Shown: in pieces, positions 1 to 5,798 of the stretch
Numbering within the stretch: the stretch's first letter is position 1
How the letters are laid out: the number at the start of each line of letters is the position of its first letter
Assembly: GCA_902489375.1 (NCBI GenBank)
Contig: CABTZP010000053.1
Span: 1-9,261 of the forward strand
Length of the DNA: 9,261 bases
Origin: an uncultured Tissierellia bacterium
GTDB lineage: Bacteria; Bacillota; Clostridia; Tissierellales; Peptoniphilaceae
Direction of reading: 5' to 3'
Notes under the pieces: model-generated
Seen by the model: only the letters and a program-made list of their open reading frames with translations
Databases searched by the model: none
Told to the model about the DNA's origin: nothing
Position numbers and translations under genes: made by a program

Positions 1-697
1 CAATAAAGTTTGTCGCGAAGATCATGCCAATATCGAAAATCTTGACATCTCCCTCCCGATGGAGAAAGCGTAAGAAAAAAAGCGCGATAATTCCCATGAC
101 AAGACCGATCAAAACGGCGGAACAAATACTTAAAAGCGGCTCAATGGCCATGTTATAGACGGTGGCAGGGATCCCTGAAACCAGGTTTAATGAAATGGAA
201 GAGGCAATGCCAAAGGCAAGGATACAAAACGCGTCGTCCAGAGCGACAGCCGGAATCAGGGTATCGACGACCTGGCCTCGGGCATGATATTGGTTAATAA
301 TCAGGATTGTTGCCGCGGGAGCGGTCGCTGAAGCAATCGAGCCAATGGTAAAGGCAAAGGCAAAAGACTGACCGAGCAGCATCATGACGATCGTCACGAG
401 CAGCCAGGGAAGACCCGCTTCAAAAAAAGTGATGGTGATAATTTTCCAGCCCAGATTCTTAATGTGCTGGATATTCATTCCGCAGCCGATGTTATAAGCA
501 ATAAAACCTAAGGCAATGTCATTGAGGGGACGGAAAGCGGAAAGATCACTCGGGCTTAAAATTCCTAAAACAGAAGGACCAATCATTAAGCCTGCCAGAA
601 TATATCCTGTAACATCCGGCAGGCGCAGTAGGCCGATGAGCTTAGCACCCAGCAAACCTACTAAAATCATGATTGCGAGTACTTTAATGACATACAT
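1..697 (-). CDS. CPA2-type cation:proton antiporter, 3' end outside window
   Basis: Membrane antiporter exchanging Na+ or K+ for H+ (monovalent cation:proton antiporter-2 family, sodium/hydrogen exchanger fold). The first 232 residues are visible and the reading frame is open to the window edge; the family is usually about 380-600 residues. Seen: very hydrophobic helices throughout, the N-terminal family signature LPDVTGYILAGLMIGPS at residues 26-42, the unwound-helix motif SATAPAAT at 123-130, and a double Asp at 154-155 (ALDDAF). In electrogenic CPA2 members the double Asp is the ion-binding pair. The ATG at 697 is preferred: AGGAG at 710-706 lies 8 bases upstream, and the nearby ATG at 701 reaches a stop within six codons. 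The gene is 12 bases after the PII-like gene, whose stop codon touches this ribosome site, so the two are almost certainly one operon. Whether a C-terminal RCK/TrkA domain follows, and which ion is moved, cannot be seen. Confidence 0.9.
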   Translation of the reverse strand, partial: MYVIKVLAIMILVGLLGAKLIGLLRLPDVTGYILAGLMIGPSVLGILSPSDLSAFRPLNDIALGFIAYNIGCGMNIQHIKNLGWKIITITFFEAGLPWLLVTIVMMLLGQSFAFAFTIGSIASATAPAATILIINQYHARGQVVDTLIPAVALDDAFCILAFGIASSISLNLVSGIPATVYNMAIEPLLSICSAVLIGLVMGIIALFFLRFLHREGDVKIFDIGMIFATNFI

Positions 698-709
698 TCA
701 TTTCACTCC

Positions 710-1081
710 TTATTCCGGGTCGTCGTCATACTCATTATCTTCATAGTGATCAAGAATGCCATTAAACTGGTCAACATCGACGGTAAACCAGATACCGGTA
801 TTCTCACCTTTGAGATTACCCAGGGTATCTTCAATGATGCGGATGGCCGTGGGCAGGTGTTCCTCATTGATGACCATCATGATCGTTTTGTTAAAAGCCC
901 GGCCTTCGTTGATCATCGAATAAATCTGCAGGTGGTAGCCTCCGGCCTGCTGAACGATCGACGAAGAAGCCATCCCTTCCGAATCAAAAAGCGTGCCTCC
1001 ATTGATATGGTGTTTGCCAAAGCGTTTCAGGAGGGGATTGAGCTTATTTGGGTCATTTAATATGATATAGAGCAATTTCAT
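710..1081 (-). CDS. Small PII-superfamily-like regulatory protein (putative)
   Basis: A 123-residue soluble protein with no signal peptide or membrane segment. Its layout resembles the PII/GlnB ferredoxin-like fold: strand 2-8 (KLLYIIL), helix 11-21, a long loop 25-62 in the T-loop position, strand 65-71 (KTIMMVI), helix 74-87, and a final strand with GIWFTVDVDQFNG at 96-108, close to the G-I-hydrophobic-VxxxxG ending of PII proteins. It ends in an acidic tail (EDNEYDDDPE). The canonical PII nucleotide motifs are not clearly present, so the family call is inference from pattern. Translation could begin at 1102, but that ATG has no ribosome site; AAAGGGG at 1095-1089 is 7 bases before the ATG at 1081, giving MKLLYIIL, the usual PII-type beginning. 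It directly precedes the antiporter gene, so a role as its sensor or gate is likely but unproven. Confidence 0.75.
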   Translation of the reverse strand: MKLLYIILNDPNKLNPLLKRFGKHHINGGTLFDSEGMASSSIVQQAGGYHLQIYSMINEGRAFNKTIMMVINEEHLPTAIRIIEDTLGNLKGENTGIWFTVDVDQFNGILDHYEDNEYDDDPE

Positions 1082-1088
1082 GACAAGG

Positions 1089-1095
1089 CCCCTTT
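1089..1095 (-). promoter_or_regulatory. Ribosome binding site deciding the PII-like start
   Basis: AAAGGGG on the minus strand, 7 bases before the ATG at 1081. It lies inside the longer reading frame that starts at 1102, which has no such site upstream, so the shorter protein is favoured. Confidence 0.65.
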
Positions 1096-1110
1096 CATTC
1101 AAATTAGGGT

Positions 1111-1116
1111 ATTATC
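1111..1116 (-). promoter_or_regulatory. Possible -10 box for the PII-like/antiporter operon
   Basis: GATAAT on the minus strand, about 30 bases before the ATG at 1081, a reasonable place for a promoter. No good -35 hexamer is visible at 16-18 bases, so this is a weak call resting on position and five of six consensus bases. Confidence 0.3.
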
Positions 1117-1194
1117 CCATTCAGATTCGAACACGTTTCTTCTTTATGATAACGCTTTTTTTTTCGATTCAAAGTTTTCCTGGGAGGGATATTG

Positions 1195-1200
1195 TATAAT
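1195..1200 (+). promoter_or_regulatory. -10 box upstream of ppk2
   Basis: Perfect TATAAT, 36 bases before the ppk2 ATG, preceded by TTG. No convincing TTGACA-like -35 sits 16-18 bases upstream (the bases there are A/T-rich, AAGTTT), so an activator or an UP-like A/T tract may help. It diverges from the weak minus-strand promoter near 1111. Confidence 0.5.
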
Positions 1201-1236
1201 ATTAAATAATGGCGTATATCAGAGGAGGAAGGAACC

Positions 1237-2109
1237 ATGACGGATTATTGGAAAAAATATCAAGTTAAAGAAGATGAGCATATAAAGCTTACTGACTGGG
1301 ACACCTCATATGAGGGAGAGCTGACTAAAGACGAAGTCTACGGAAAAGCGCTCCCAGAAAATCTGGATAAACTTGCAGCTTTTCAAAATGTTCTTTACGC
1401 GGACAACCGCTATGGCCTTTTGATTGTTCTGCAAGCTATGGATGCGGCAGGCAAAGACGGGCTGATTAAGCACGTTTTTACCGCAATGGATCCGCAGGGT
1501 ACGCAGGTGAGCTCCTTTAAAAAGCCATCCAGCCTTGAACTGGACCATGACTATCTTTGGCGCTGCAACCTTCACCTTCCCCGAAGAGGAAATGTGATGA
1601 TTTTTAACCGGTCCCATTACGAAGATGTTTTGGTAACTCGGGTCCACAATCTTTTAGAGGCGGAAGGCTCTCAGTTTCCAAAAGAACTTTCAGGCGGGAA
1701 CCTTTGGAAAAGAAGGTTTAAAGAGATTCGAAACTGGGAGGAGTATCTCACCCAAAACGGCATTGTCGTTCTGAAATTTTTCCTTCACATTTCAAAAGAG
1801 GAGCAAAAGGAGCGGTTGCTGAGCCGAATTGACGAGGAGGAGAAAAACTGGAAATTTTCATCGGCGGATATCAATGAACGAAAATACTGGGACGATTATC
1901 AGCATGCCTATGAAGAGATGATTTCGGCGACCTCCACCTCGCACGCACCCTGGTTTATCATCCCCGCCGATCGAAAGTGGTACACGCGATACGTGGTTAG
2001 CGAAATTGTGAAAAAGCAATTTGAATCCATGAGCATTGCTTATCCGGCGCTTCCCGAAAAGGAAAAAGAAAGCCTGAGGGAATGGCGTAATATTTTAACC
2101 AACGAATAA
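1237..2109 (+). CDS. ppk2: Polyphosphate kinase 2 family (PPK2), class III-like
   Basis: Cytoplasmic polyphosphate:nucleotide phosphotransferase, which uses polyphosphate to phosphorylate nucleotides. Its 290 residues match the usual size of single-domain PPK2. Seen in order: a Walker A loop in LQAMDAAGKDG (65-75), the Walker B/active-site stretch FNRSHYEDVLV (123-133), the arginine-rich lid KRRFKEIRNWEEYL (158-171), then LKFFLHISKEEQ (179-190), and the C-terminal HAPWFIIPADRKWYTR (236-251). From memory the overall pattern is closest to class III PPK2, which phosphorylates both AMP and ADP; the class is inferred, the family is clear. The start is fixed by GGAGGAAGG just upstream. It has its own -10 box at 1195. 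The next gene follows on the same strand after 117 bases and may be co-transcribed. No polyphosphatase or ppk1 is nearby. Confidence 0.95.
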   Translation: MTDYWKKYQVKEDEHIKLTDWDTSYEGELTKDEVYGKALPENLDKLAAFQNVLYADNRYGLLIVLQAMDAAGKDGLIKHVFTAMDPQGTQVSSFKKPSSLELDHDYLWRCNLHLPRRGNVMIFNRSHYEDVLVTRVHNLLEAEGSQFPKELSGGNLWKRRFKEIRNWEEYLTQNGIVVLKFFLHISKEEQKERLLSRIDEEEKNWKFSSADINERKYWDDYQHAYEEMISATSTSHAPWFIIPADRKWYTRYVVSEIVKKQFESMSIAYPALPEKEKESLREWRNILTNE

Positions 2110-2111
2110 AA

Positions 2112-2158
2112 AGGGCAAATTCCAAAGAAGGAAAACAAAGGATACCCTTGCCCTATCC
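2112..2158 (+). repeat. Overlapping inverted repeats between ppk2 and the next gene
   Basis: AGGGCAA at 2112-2118 is the exact complement of TTGCCCT at 2148-2154 with a 29-base gap. A competing 5-bp hairpin, GGATA 2140-2144 with TATCC 2154-2158, uses part of the same right arm. Neither is followed by a T-run, so this is not a standard intrinsic terminator. It could be a processing or attenuation structure or chance. The rest of the 117-base gap shows no clear promoter. Confidence 0.3.
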
Positions 2159-2226
2159 GAGCTTTTAAGAGTCAAAAAAGCGGTGAAAAGTGATACAGAA
2201 AAAAGCAGAGAAGAAAAGAGGAGAGT

Positions 2227-3756
2227 ATGCGGGAAAAGGCGTCCAGAAAAAAAATGGCAAAGCGCAAGGGCGTTTCCCCTTCCAGCCGTCAGGCGAGGAA
2301 AGAGGAGTACTATCAATATGAAAGAAGGACCGGCAAAGGAAGAAAACGATCTTCTTCCGGGCCAGGAAAGTTTTTTATTCTTCTTCTTCTGATTGGGGCG
2401 ATCCTGGCTTTTCTTGCTCTTTTTCTCAAAACCCGTCAGCCCAGAGACGTGAGCCTGGTGGAAAACACAGAATCGGGGAACGAGGACCTTACCCTCAGTG
2501 AGGAGGAACCGGAAAAGCCGGAAGACCAGCTCCTGATGCCAGCCGATTTTCCCCATTATATTGCCGGAAATCTCAGCAAAGGGGAACTTGAGTTTGTCCT
2601 TTCTTACGTTCCGGATCAGATTCTCAAAGAGGGGCCAACCGATCAAACCGTTAAAGATACCCTCTCCCGGATGATTAGCGGAGATATTATGAATGAAACC
2701 AGCCTTTTTCGAAGCGAAAAGGCCAATGCTTATTCTTTGCCGGAACTTCAGCGGTTTTTTGATTCTTTTTCCAACTGGTCGCTGAAGGATCATTCCGGCC
2801 CCTATCGTATTGAGGGGGATATTCTCTCTATGAAAGCGGATCAGCTGGGCATCTTGGCTTCAGCCAATATTACCGAAGCCAGGATCCATCAGGATAAGCT
2901 GGAGATCACCTATGAGTTGGATTATATGGGCGGCGATTCCAATCAAAAAAAACCTTTCCATGCTGAAAAAAAGGCCATTCTCACCCGAACGGACGGGGGA
3001 CTTTTCCAGATTGAAGAGGTCATCGAAGAAAAAAAGAAAGAAATTCATCCGGTCGAGGATCAGCAAAAGGGATCCCTCAGTTCGAACACGAAGAATACGA
3101 GTCCTGACAATGATCAGGAAAGTCAGGTAAAGATGACCCCTCCGGGCCATGTCTCCAATAAAGGCAAAAACGCCAAAACCCAGCAGCAAAAGGCCTATCA
3201 AATGGGTCAAAAGGGACAGAAAAAAGACCAAAAATCAGAGGAAAAGGATGCAAGGACAGGCCAGGACATCTTTTCCAGCCGGGAAAAGGCCGTTGAGGGT
3301 GTCCTTTTGACCATAAAAAGCCATCAGCAAAAAGGTCAAATCCCCGTCGACGAGCCGGCGCAAAGAACAGGGGCCTATCATTACGCGATGGCAGACCTGG
3401 ATGGCGACGGGATCGAGGAGCTTTTGGTCGAATCGGATGCGCAGGACGGCAATCAGCTCAAACGGTTCGTACAAATTTATCAGATCAATCAAAAAGGAGA
3501 AGGGACATATCAGCCCCTCCTCCTCCAGGGATATTTTTCAGCCATTCGTTTGTTCCTGCCCCAGGACGGGAAGGGAGGAATTTATCTTCTGGATTCATCA
3601 AGTCGGTCGAGTGAAAGGGGACTATATCGGACGACCCTTTCTCAGGGGAAGGTCATTACCCCCAGTCAGCCCGGGGAAATTCTTATGGAAGACTCCCCGG
3701 AAATGGCGGAATTTATGAACTCCGTCCAGGAAATCCGCTGGAAAAAAGTAAAATAG
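2227..3756 (+). CDS. Single-pass membrane protein with DxDxDG calcium-type loop, unknown function
   Basis: I do not recognise this 509-residue protein. Residues 1-48 are strongly basic (many K and R). One membrane helix follows at about 49-67 (FFILLLLIGAILAFLALFL), so by the positive-inside rule the N-terminus is cytoplasmic and the remainder is outside. After an acidic linker (75-100) comes a mixed domain (about 105-270), then a hydrophilic Lys/Gln/Ser-rich spacer (about 267-350) and a C-terminal domain (about 352-509). The C-terminal domain carries MADLDGDGIEELLVES at 388-403, the Asp-rich loop typical of VCBS/FG-GAP and EF-hand-like calcium sites. These features suggest an envelope-anchored, calcium-binding or wall-associated protein, which is inference. 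The ATG at 2227 has AGAGGAG close upstream at a short spacing; an ATG at 2254 would give MAKRKG but lacks a good site. It ends at a strong terminator shared with a convergent gene. Confidence 0.8.
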   Translation: MREKASRKKMAKRKGVSPSSRQARKEEYYQYERRTGKGRKRSSSGPGKFFILLLLIGAILAFLALFLKTRQPRDVSLVENTESGNEDLTLSEEEPEKPEDQLLMPADFPHYIAGNLSKGELEFVLSYVPDQILKEGPTDQTVKDTLSRMISGDIMNETSLFRSEKANAYSLPELQRFFDSFSNWSLKDHSGPYRIEGDILSMKADQLGILASANITEARIHQDKLEITYELDYMGGDSNQKKPFHAEKKAILTRTDGGLFQIEEVIEEKKKEIHPVEDQQKGSLSSNTKNTSPDNDQESQVKMTPPGHVSNKGKNAKTQQQKAYQMGQKGQKKDQKSEEKDARTGQDIFSSREKAVEGVLLTIKSHQQKGQIPVDEPAQRTGAYHYAMADLDGDGIEELLVESDAQDGNQLKRFVQIYQINQKGEGTYQPLLLQGYFSAIRLFLPQDGKGGIYLLDSSSRSSERGLYRTTLSQGKVITPSQPGEILMEDSPEMAEFMNSVQEIRWKKVK

Positions 3757-3861
3757 AGAAGGACATTGGAAAAAAAGTTTAAAGCCCTTTTGAAACAAGG
3801 CGAGCGCTTGGGTTACTCATCACGTCGATTTCCGCTTGTTGAATGTGGCCCCAGGCCCTTT

Positions 3862-3902
3862 AAAGCGTTAGCTCCTTTTTCCGAGCCAACGCTTTATTTT
3901 TT
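3862..3902 (+). terminator. Intrinsic terminator of the ppk2-side genes
   Basis: The left arm AAAGCGTTAGCTC (3862-3874) pairs with GAGCCAACGCTTT (3883-3895), 12 of 13 pairs with one A-C mismatch, an 8-base loop, and then A followed by six T (3897-3902). Only the plus-strand transcript has the U-run. The left arm contains the stop codon of the minus-strand gene at 3868-5115, so this terminator is built into the end of its convergent neighbour. The gap 3757-3861 otherwise shows no gene. Confidence 0.85.
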
Positions 3903-5115
3903 GGATGGTCCGATAGGCTCCCTTTTTCACCGGAAGGACATAGGTGCCCGGGGTCTCATAGACAACACCCCCGTAGCCGCGTTTAAATTGATGGATTCCA
4001 TCGTCCTCGGTTCCGGAATATTTTCCCAGGGTCCCATAATAATTGAACTGCCGGGCCCCGGTCTCCAAGGCCCACCTGATTCCCTCTTCCATCACCAGGT
4101 CAATCCCGTTTAAATTTAAGAGGGGACTAAAAGAAGCGGAGAAAAGATAGGTCACTTCCTGATTATAATTAAGGTAGAGGGCGCCGCCCAGGTCCACACA
4201 GGACTTTCCTTCATAGGCTTGCGCTTCCTCCAGTTGCCGGCAGGCGGCCTGGTACTGATCCTGGGCCTGTCCGACTTTATTTTCGTTGGATTTATTGGGG
4301 TTGGCTTCGAGTTTATCCTGGGCTTTTTTCAGATTTTTCTGGGTCTGATCCTTTTTTCTTCGGCTTTCTTCCAGAAAGGCGGGAATGTCCAGCCGGGAGA
4401 GAATCACCCGGCAGTTTTCCCCAAACTCTTTTTTTAAGGCGGAATGCAGGTCTTCCCGGATAATAAAACCGCGTCTTTGTGAAGTTTGTTCCATCAGTCG
4501 GTTAAAATGATCGATTTCTTCCAGAGAAAGGTCAAGGACTTGAATTGGAAGCTTCCGGGCCTTTTTTAAATGGCGCTGGGTATTGTAGTTAAAGGAAGCC
4601 CAAAGATCCTCTTCATTTTCATAGGGCCTCATGTCCTTGATAAAAAACCACCGCCAAAGAATACTGTGAGGGTCGTTATTAAAACCATAAAAATCTAAAG
4701 GAAGATTCAATAAATTCTGATGCCAGGACCGGTGGTCAAAACCACCCGGAACCAGTTCTCCATTTCCATCCCGCTCCTGTAGGGGAAAATTAGGGGTAAT
4801 CTGACAATAGAGGATATTCATAGAACGGAGCTTTTTTTCCAGGCCCTCAAAAAAAGCCTTCACCAAGCCCGGATCGCCAAAATCAAGAATGGGACCCTGA
4901 TTGCAGTGGGCGATTTGAAAAAAACGATGATAGGGTTTGATTAAAAAAAGGCCCGCACCGAGGATTTCATCGCCATCTTTTAGAGCCAAAAATTTGACCT
5001 TTCGGCCGAGATCCTCTTGGACCCTACTCATTTCAATACTTTGGGGGAAGGCAGTCTGTTCACGGCCAAGACTAAAGGCCTTAAAATCTTCCGCGGAAAT
5101 TTCTGTAAATTGCAT
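3868..5115 (-). CDS. FemA/FemB/FemX-family peptidoglycan aminoacyltransferase
   Basis: Cytoplasmic enzyme of the FemABX family, which adds amino acids from aminoacyl-tRNA to the lipid-linked peptidoglycan precursor to build the interpeptide bridge. Its 415 residues match the family (about 400-420). Seen: N-terminal GNAT-like subdomain, the family motif SFNYNTQRHLKKARK (174-188), a charged helical coiled-coil arm at about 246-300 rich in K, E and Q, as in FemA, and the C-terminal motifs YLFSASFSPLLNLNG (323-337), GARQFNYYGTLG (353-364) and GIHQFKRGYGG (373-383). It ends in a basic tail. The start ATG has AAGGGAG a few bases upstream. It lies 69 bases after the GtrA-like gene on the same strand and is probably transcribed with it. 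Which residue (Ala, Ser or Gly) it transfers, and to which bridge position, cannot be told; some relatives act in resistance or toxin immunity. Confidence 0.93.
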   Translation of the reverse strand: MQFTEISAEDFKAFSLGREQTAFPQSIEMSRVQEDLGRKVKFLALKDGDEILGAGLFLIKPYHRFFQIAHCNQGPILDFGDPGLVKAFFEGLEKKLRSMNILYCQITPNFPLQERDGNGELVPGGFDHRSWHQNLLNLPLDFYGFNNDPHSILWRWFFIKDMRPYENEEDLWASFNYNTQRHLKKARKLPIQVLDLSLEEIDHFNRLMEQTSQRRGFIIREDLHSALKKEFGENCRVILSRLDIPAFLEESRRKKDQTQKNLKKAQDKLEANPNKSNENKVGQAQDQYQAACRQLEEAQAYEGKSCVDLGGALYLNYNQEVTYLFSASFSPLLNLNGIDLVMEEGIRWALETGARQFNYYGTLGKYSGTEDDGIHQFKRGYGGVVYETPGTYVLPVKKGAYRTIQKIKRWLGKRS

Positions 5116-5130
5116 AGTTCTCCCTTCTCA

Positions 5131-5152
5131 TCGAAAAACAGTGCGTTTTCGA
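5131..5152 (-). repeat. Perfect 7-bp inverted repeat in the leader of the Fem-family gene
   Basis: TCGAAAA (5131-5137) and TTTTCGA (5146-5152) are exact complements with an 8-base gap, just before the ribosome site. A second small stem, GATAG 5160-5164 with CTATC 5170-5174, lies immediately upstream in the transcript and is followed on that strand by a short T-run. Together they could weakly attenuate transcription between the two genes. They are A/T-rich and short, so chance is possible. Confidence 0.3.
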
Positions 5153-5184
5153 AAAATCTGATAGAGCGCCTATCTATCTTACCA

Positions 5185-5634
5185 TTACTTGAGCGAGGAT
5201 TTGCGCCCTTTTTCGGAATTTTTTTTCTGAAAGACGAAAAGACGCTGACCCAGGTAATTCAGGAGAGTAAAAAGGACCAGACCAAATCCCATGGCCAGGT
5301 TTTCCCTTTGCTGGACAGATCCTTTCCCCAACAGGGATTTTACCAGGGGGCGGGCGATTCCATAGGCAATAAGATAGCAAAGCAGGATGTTTAAAATAAA
5401 GCGAAACACTTCTTTTGCGGATTTTTCCCTGGACTGAAAAGTGTAGTATTTGTTGAGAAAAAAGCTGAGGATGCTGCCGAAAAGATAATTACAGGCTGAA
5501 GAGACCCAATAGGAAAGGCCGAGGAGATTATAAAAAAGAAACATGACGGCTCCGCCAAAGAGGGTATTTAGGATGCCGACAAAAATAAATTTCATCGTGG
5601 TCTGGTCAATCAGTTTTTCCCGGAATGGTCGCAA
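5185..5634 (-). CDS. GtrA-family polytopic membrane protein
   Basis: Small integral membrane protein of the GtrA family. Members are thought to help flip or present polyprenyl-linked sugars for glycosylation of wall polymers or O-antigen. At 149 residues (from the TTG start) it has the usual length. Four membrane helices are visible at about 15-37, 41-62, 76-98 and 111-134. Family signatures are the FFLNKYYTF stretch (58-66) at the end of helix 2 and NYLGQRLFVF (126-135) at the end of helix 4, followed by a basic tail (KKNSEKGRKSSLK). The start is chosen at the TTG at 5634, 5 bases after AAGGAGG. An in-frame ATG at 5649 has no ribosome site and would sit within about 15 bases of the -10 box. 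It precedes the Fem-family gene on the same strand, suggesting a shared envelope role. No glycosyltransferase partner is in the window. Confidence 0.9.
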   Translation of the reverse strand: MRPFREKLIDQTTMKFIFVGILNTLFGGAVMFLFYNLLGLSYWVSSACNYLFGSILSFFLNKYYTFQSREKSAKEVFRFILNILLCYLIAYGIARPLVKSLLGKGSVQQRENLAMGFGLVLFTLLNYLGQRLFVFQKKNSEKGRKSSLK

Positions 5635-5639
5635 GGCTT

Positions 5640-5646
5640 CCTCCTT
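5640..5646 (-). promoter_or_regulatory. Ribosome binding site favouring a TTG start for the GtrA-like gene
   Basis: AAGGAGG on the minus strand, 5 bases before the TTG at 5634. The motif is itself codons 2-4 of the alternative longer frame beginning at ATG 5649, so the two possible starts compete: the ATG would have no upstream ribosome site, while TTG has an ideal one. Confidence 0.6.
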
Positions 5647-5661
5647 CATTTTTATCGTTCT

Positions 5662-5667
5662 ATTATA
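5662..5667 (-). promoter_or_regulatory. -10 box of the gtrA-like/femX-like operon
   Basis: Perfect TATAAT on the minus strand. A transcript would begin only a few bases before the ATG at 5649 and about 20 bases before the TTG at 5634. No good -35 is seen at 17 bases. It faces away from the plus-strand -10 at 5717. Confidence 0.5.
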
Positions 5668-5687
5668 TAACAAGCGATTCTGTCTAG

Positions 5688-5699
5688 TTGACCGATCAA
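5688..5699. promoter_or_regulatory. Operator-like palindrome between divergent promoters
   Basis: TTGACCGATCAA: the outer TTGA/TCAA arms are complementary around a central CG, with 10 of 12 positions symmetric. It sits in the -35 region of both flanking promoters, 20 bases from the minus-strand -10 (5662-5667) and 17 from the plus-strand -10 (5717-5722), where neither has a proper -35 box. A dimeric regulator bound here could control both directions. This is inference from position and symmetry only. Confidence 0.35.
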
Positions 5700-5716
5700 A
5701 GAGGCAAACTTTACTG

Positions 5717-5722
5717 TATAAT
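5717..5722 (+). promoter_or_regulatory. -10 box of the lipoprotein gene
   Basis: Perfect TATAAT, 76 bases before the lipoprotein ATG. The -35 position at 17-base spacing reads GATCAA, a poor match that overlaps the operator-like palindrome. The same promoter may also feed the folate genes downstream, since no clear terminator follows the lipoprotein gene. Confidence 0.5.
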
Positions 5723-5798
5723 AAATAGAATAAGAAAAAACGATTGATGAGCCGCTATGGATTCGCAAAGCTTTTACTGACCGGAAAAGAGGAAAACG

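Noticed and set aside
746..1060. Plus-strand frame of 104 codons opposite the PII-like gene
   Set aside because: It has no ribosome site, and the minus-strand frame has PII-like order, a good ribosome site and operon spacing.
1154..1164. Run of T bases between the PII-like gene and ppk2, considered as a terminator tail
   Set aside because: No GC stem precedes it, and it lies between two divergent genes where no terminator is expected.
2095..2793. Long minus-strand open frame (232 codons) across the ppk2 end and the membrane-protein gene
   Set aside because: It lies opposite the 509-codon gene, has no ribosome site, and its F/L/S-rich composition is the complement of Lys/Glu-rich codons.
3766..4113. 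Plus-strand frame starting at a TTG just after the 509-residue gene, with AGAAGGA upstream
   Set aside because: It crosses the strong terminator at 3862-3902 and then runs antisense to the femX-like gene; the protein has no recognisable pattern.
4219..4437. Hydrophobic plus-strand frame resembling a membrane segment
   Set aside because: It is the complement of the Lys/Gln-rich coiled-coil arm of the Fem-family protein, which produces F/L/I-rich shadow translations.
5017..5394. Plus-strand frame of 125 codons over the gap between the Fem-family and GtrA-like genes
   Set aside because: It is antisense to both recognised genes, without a ribosome site or family motifs.
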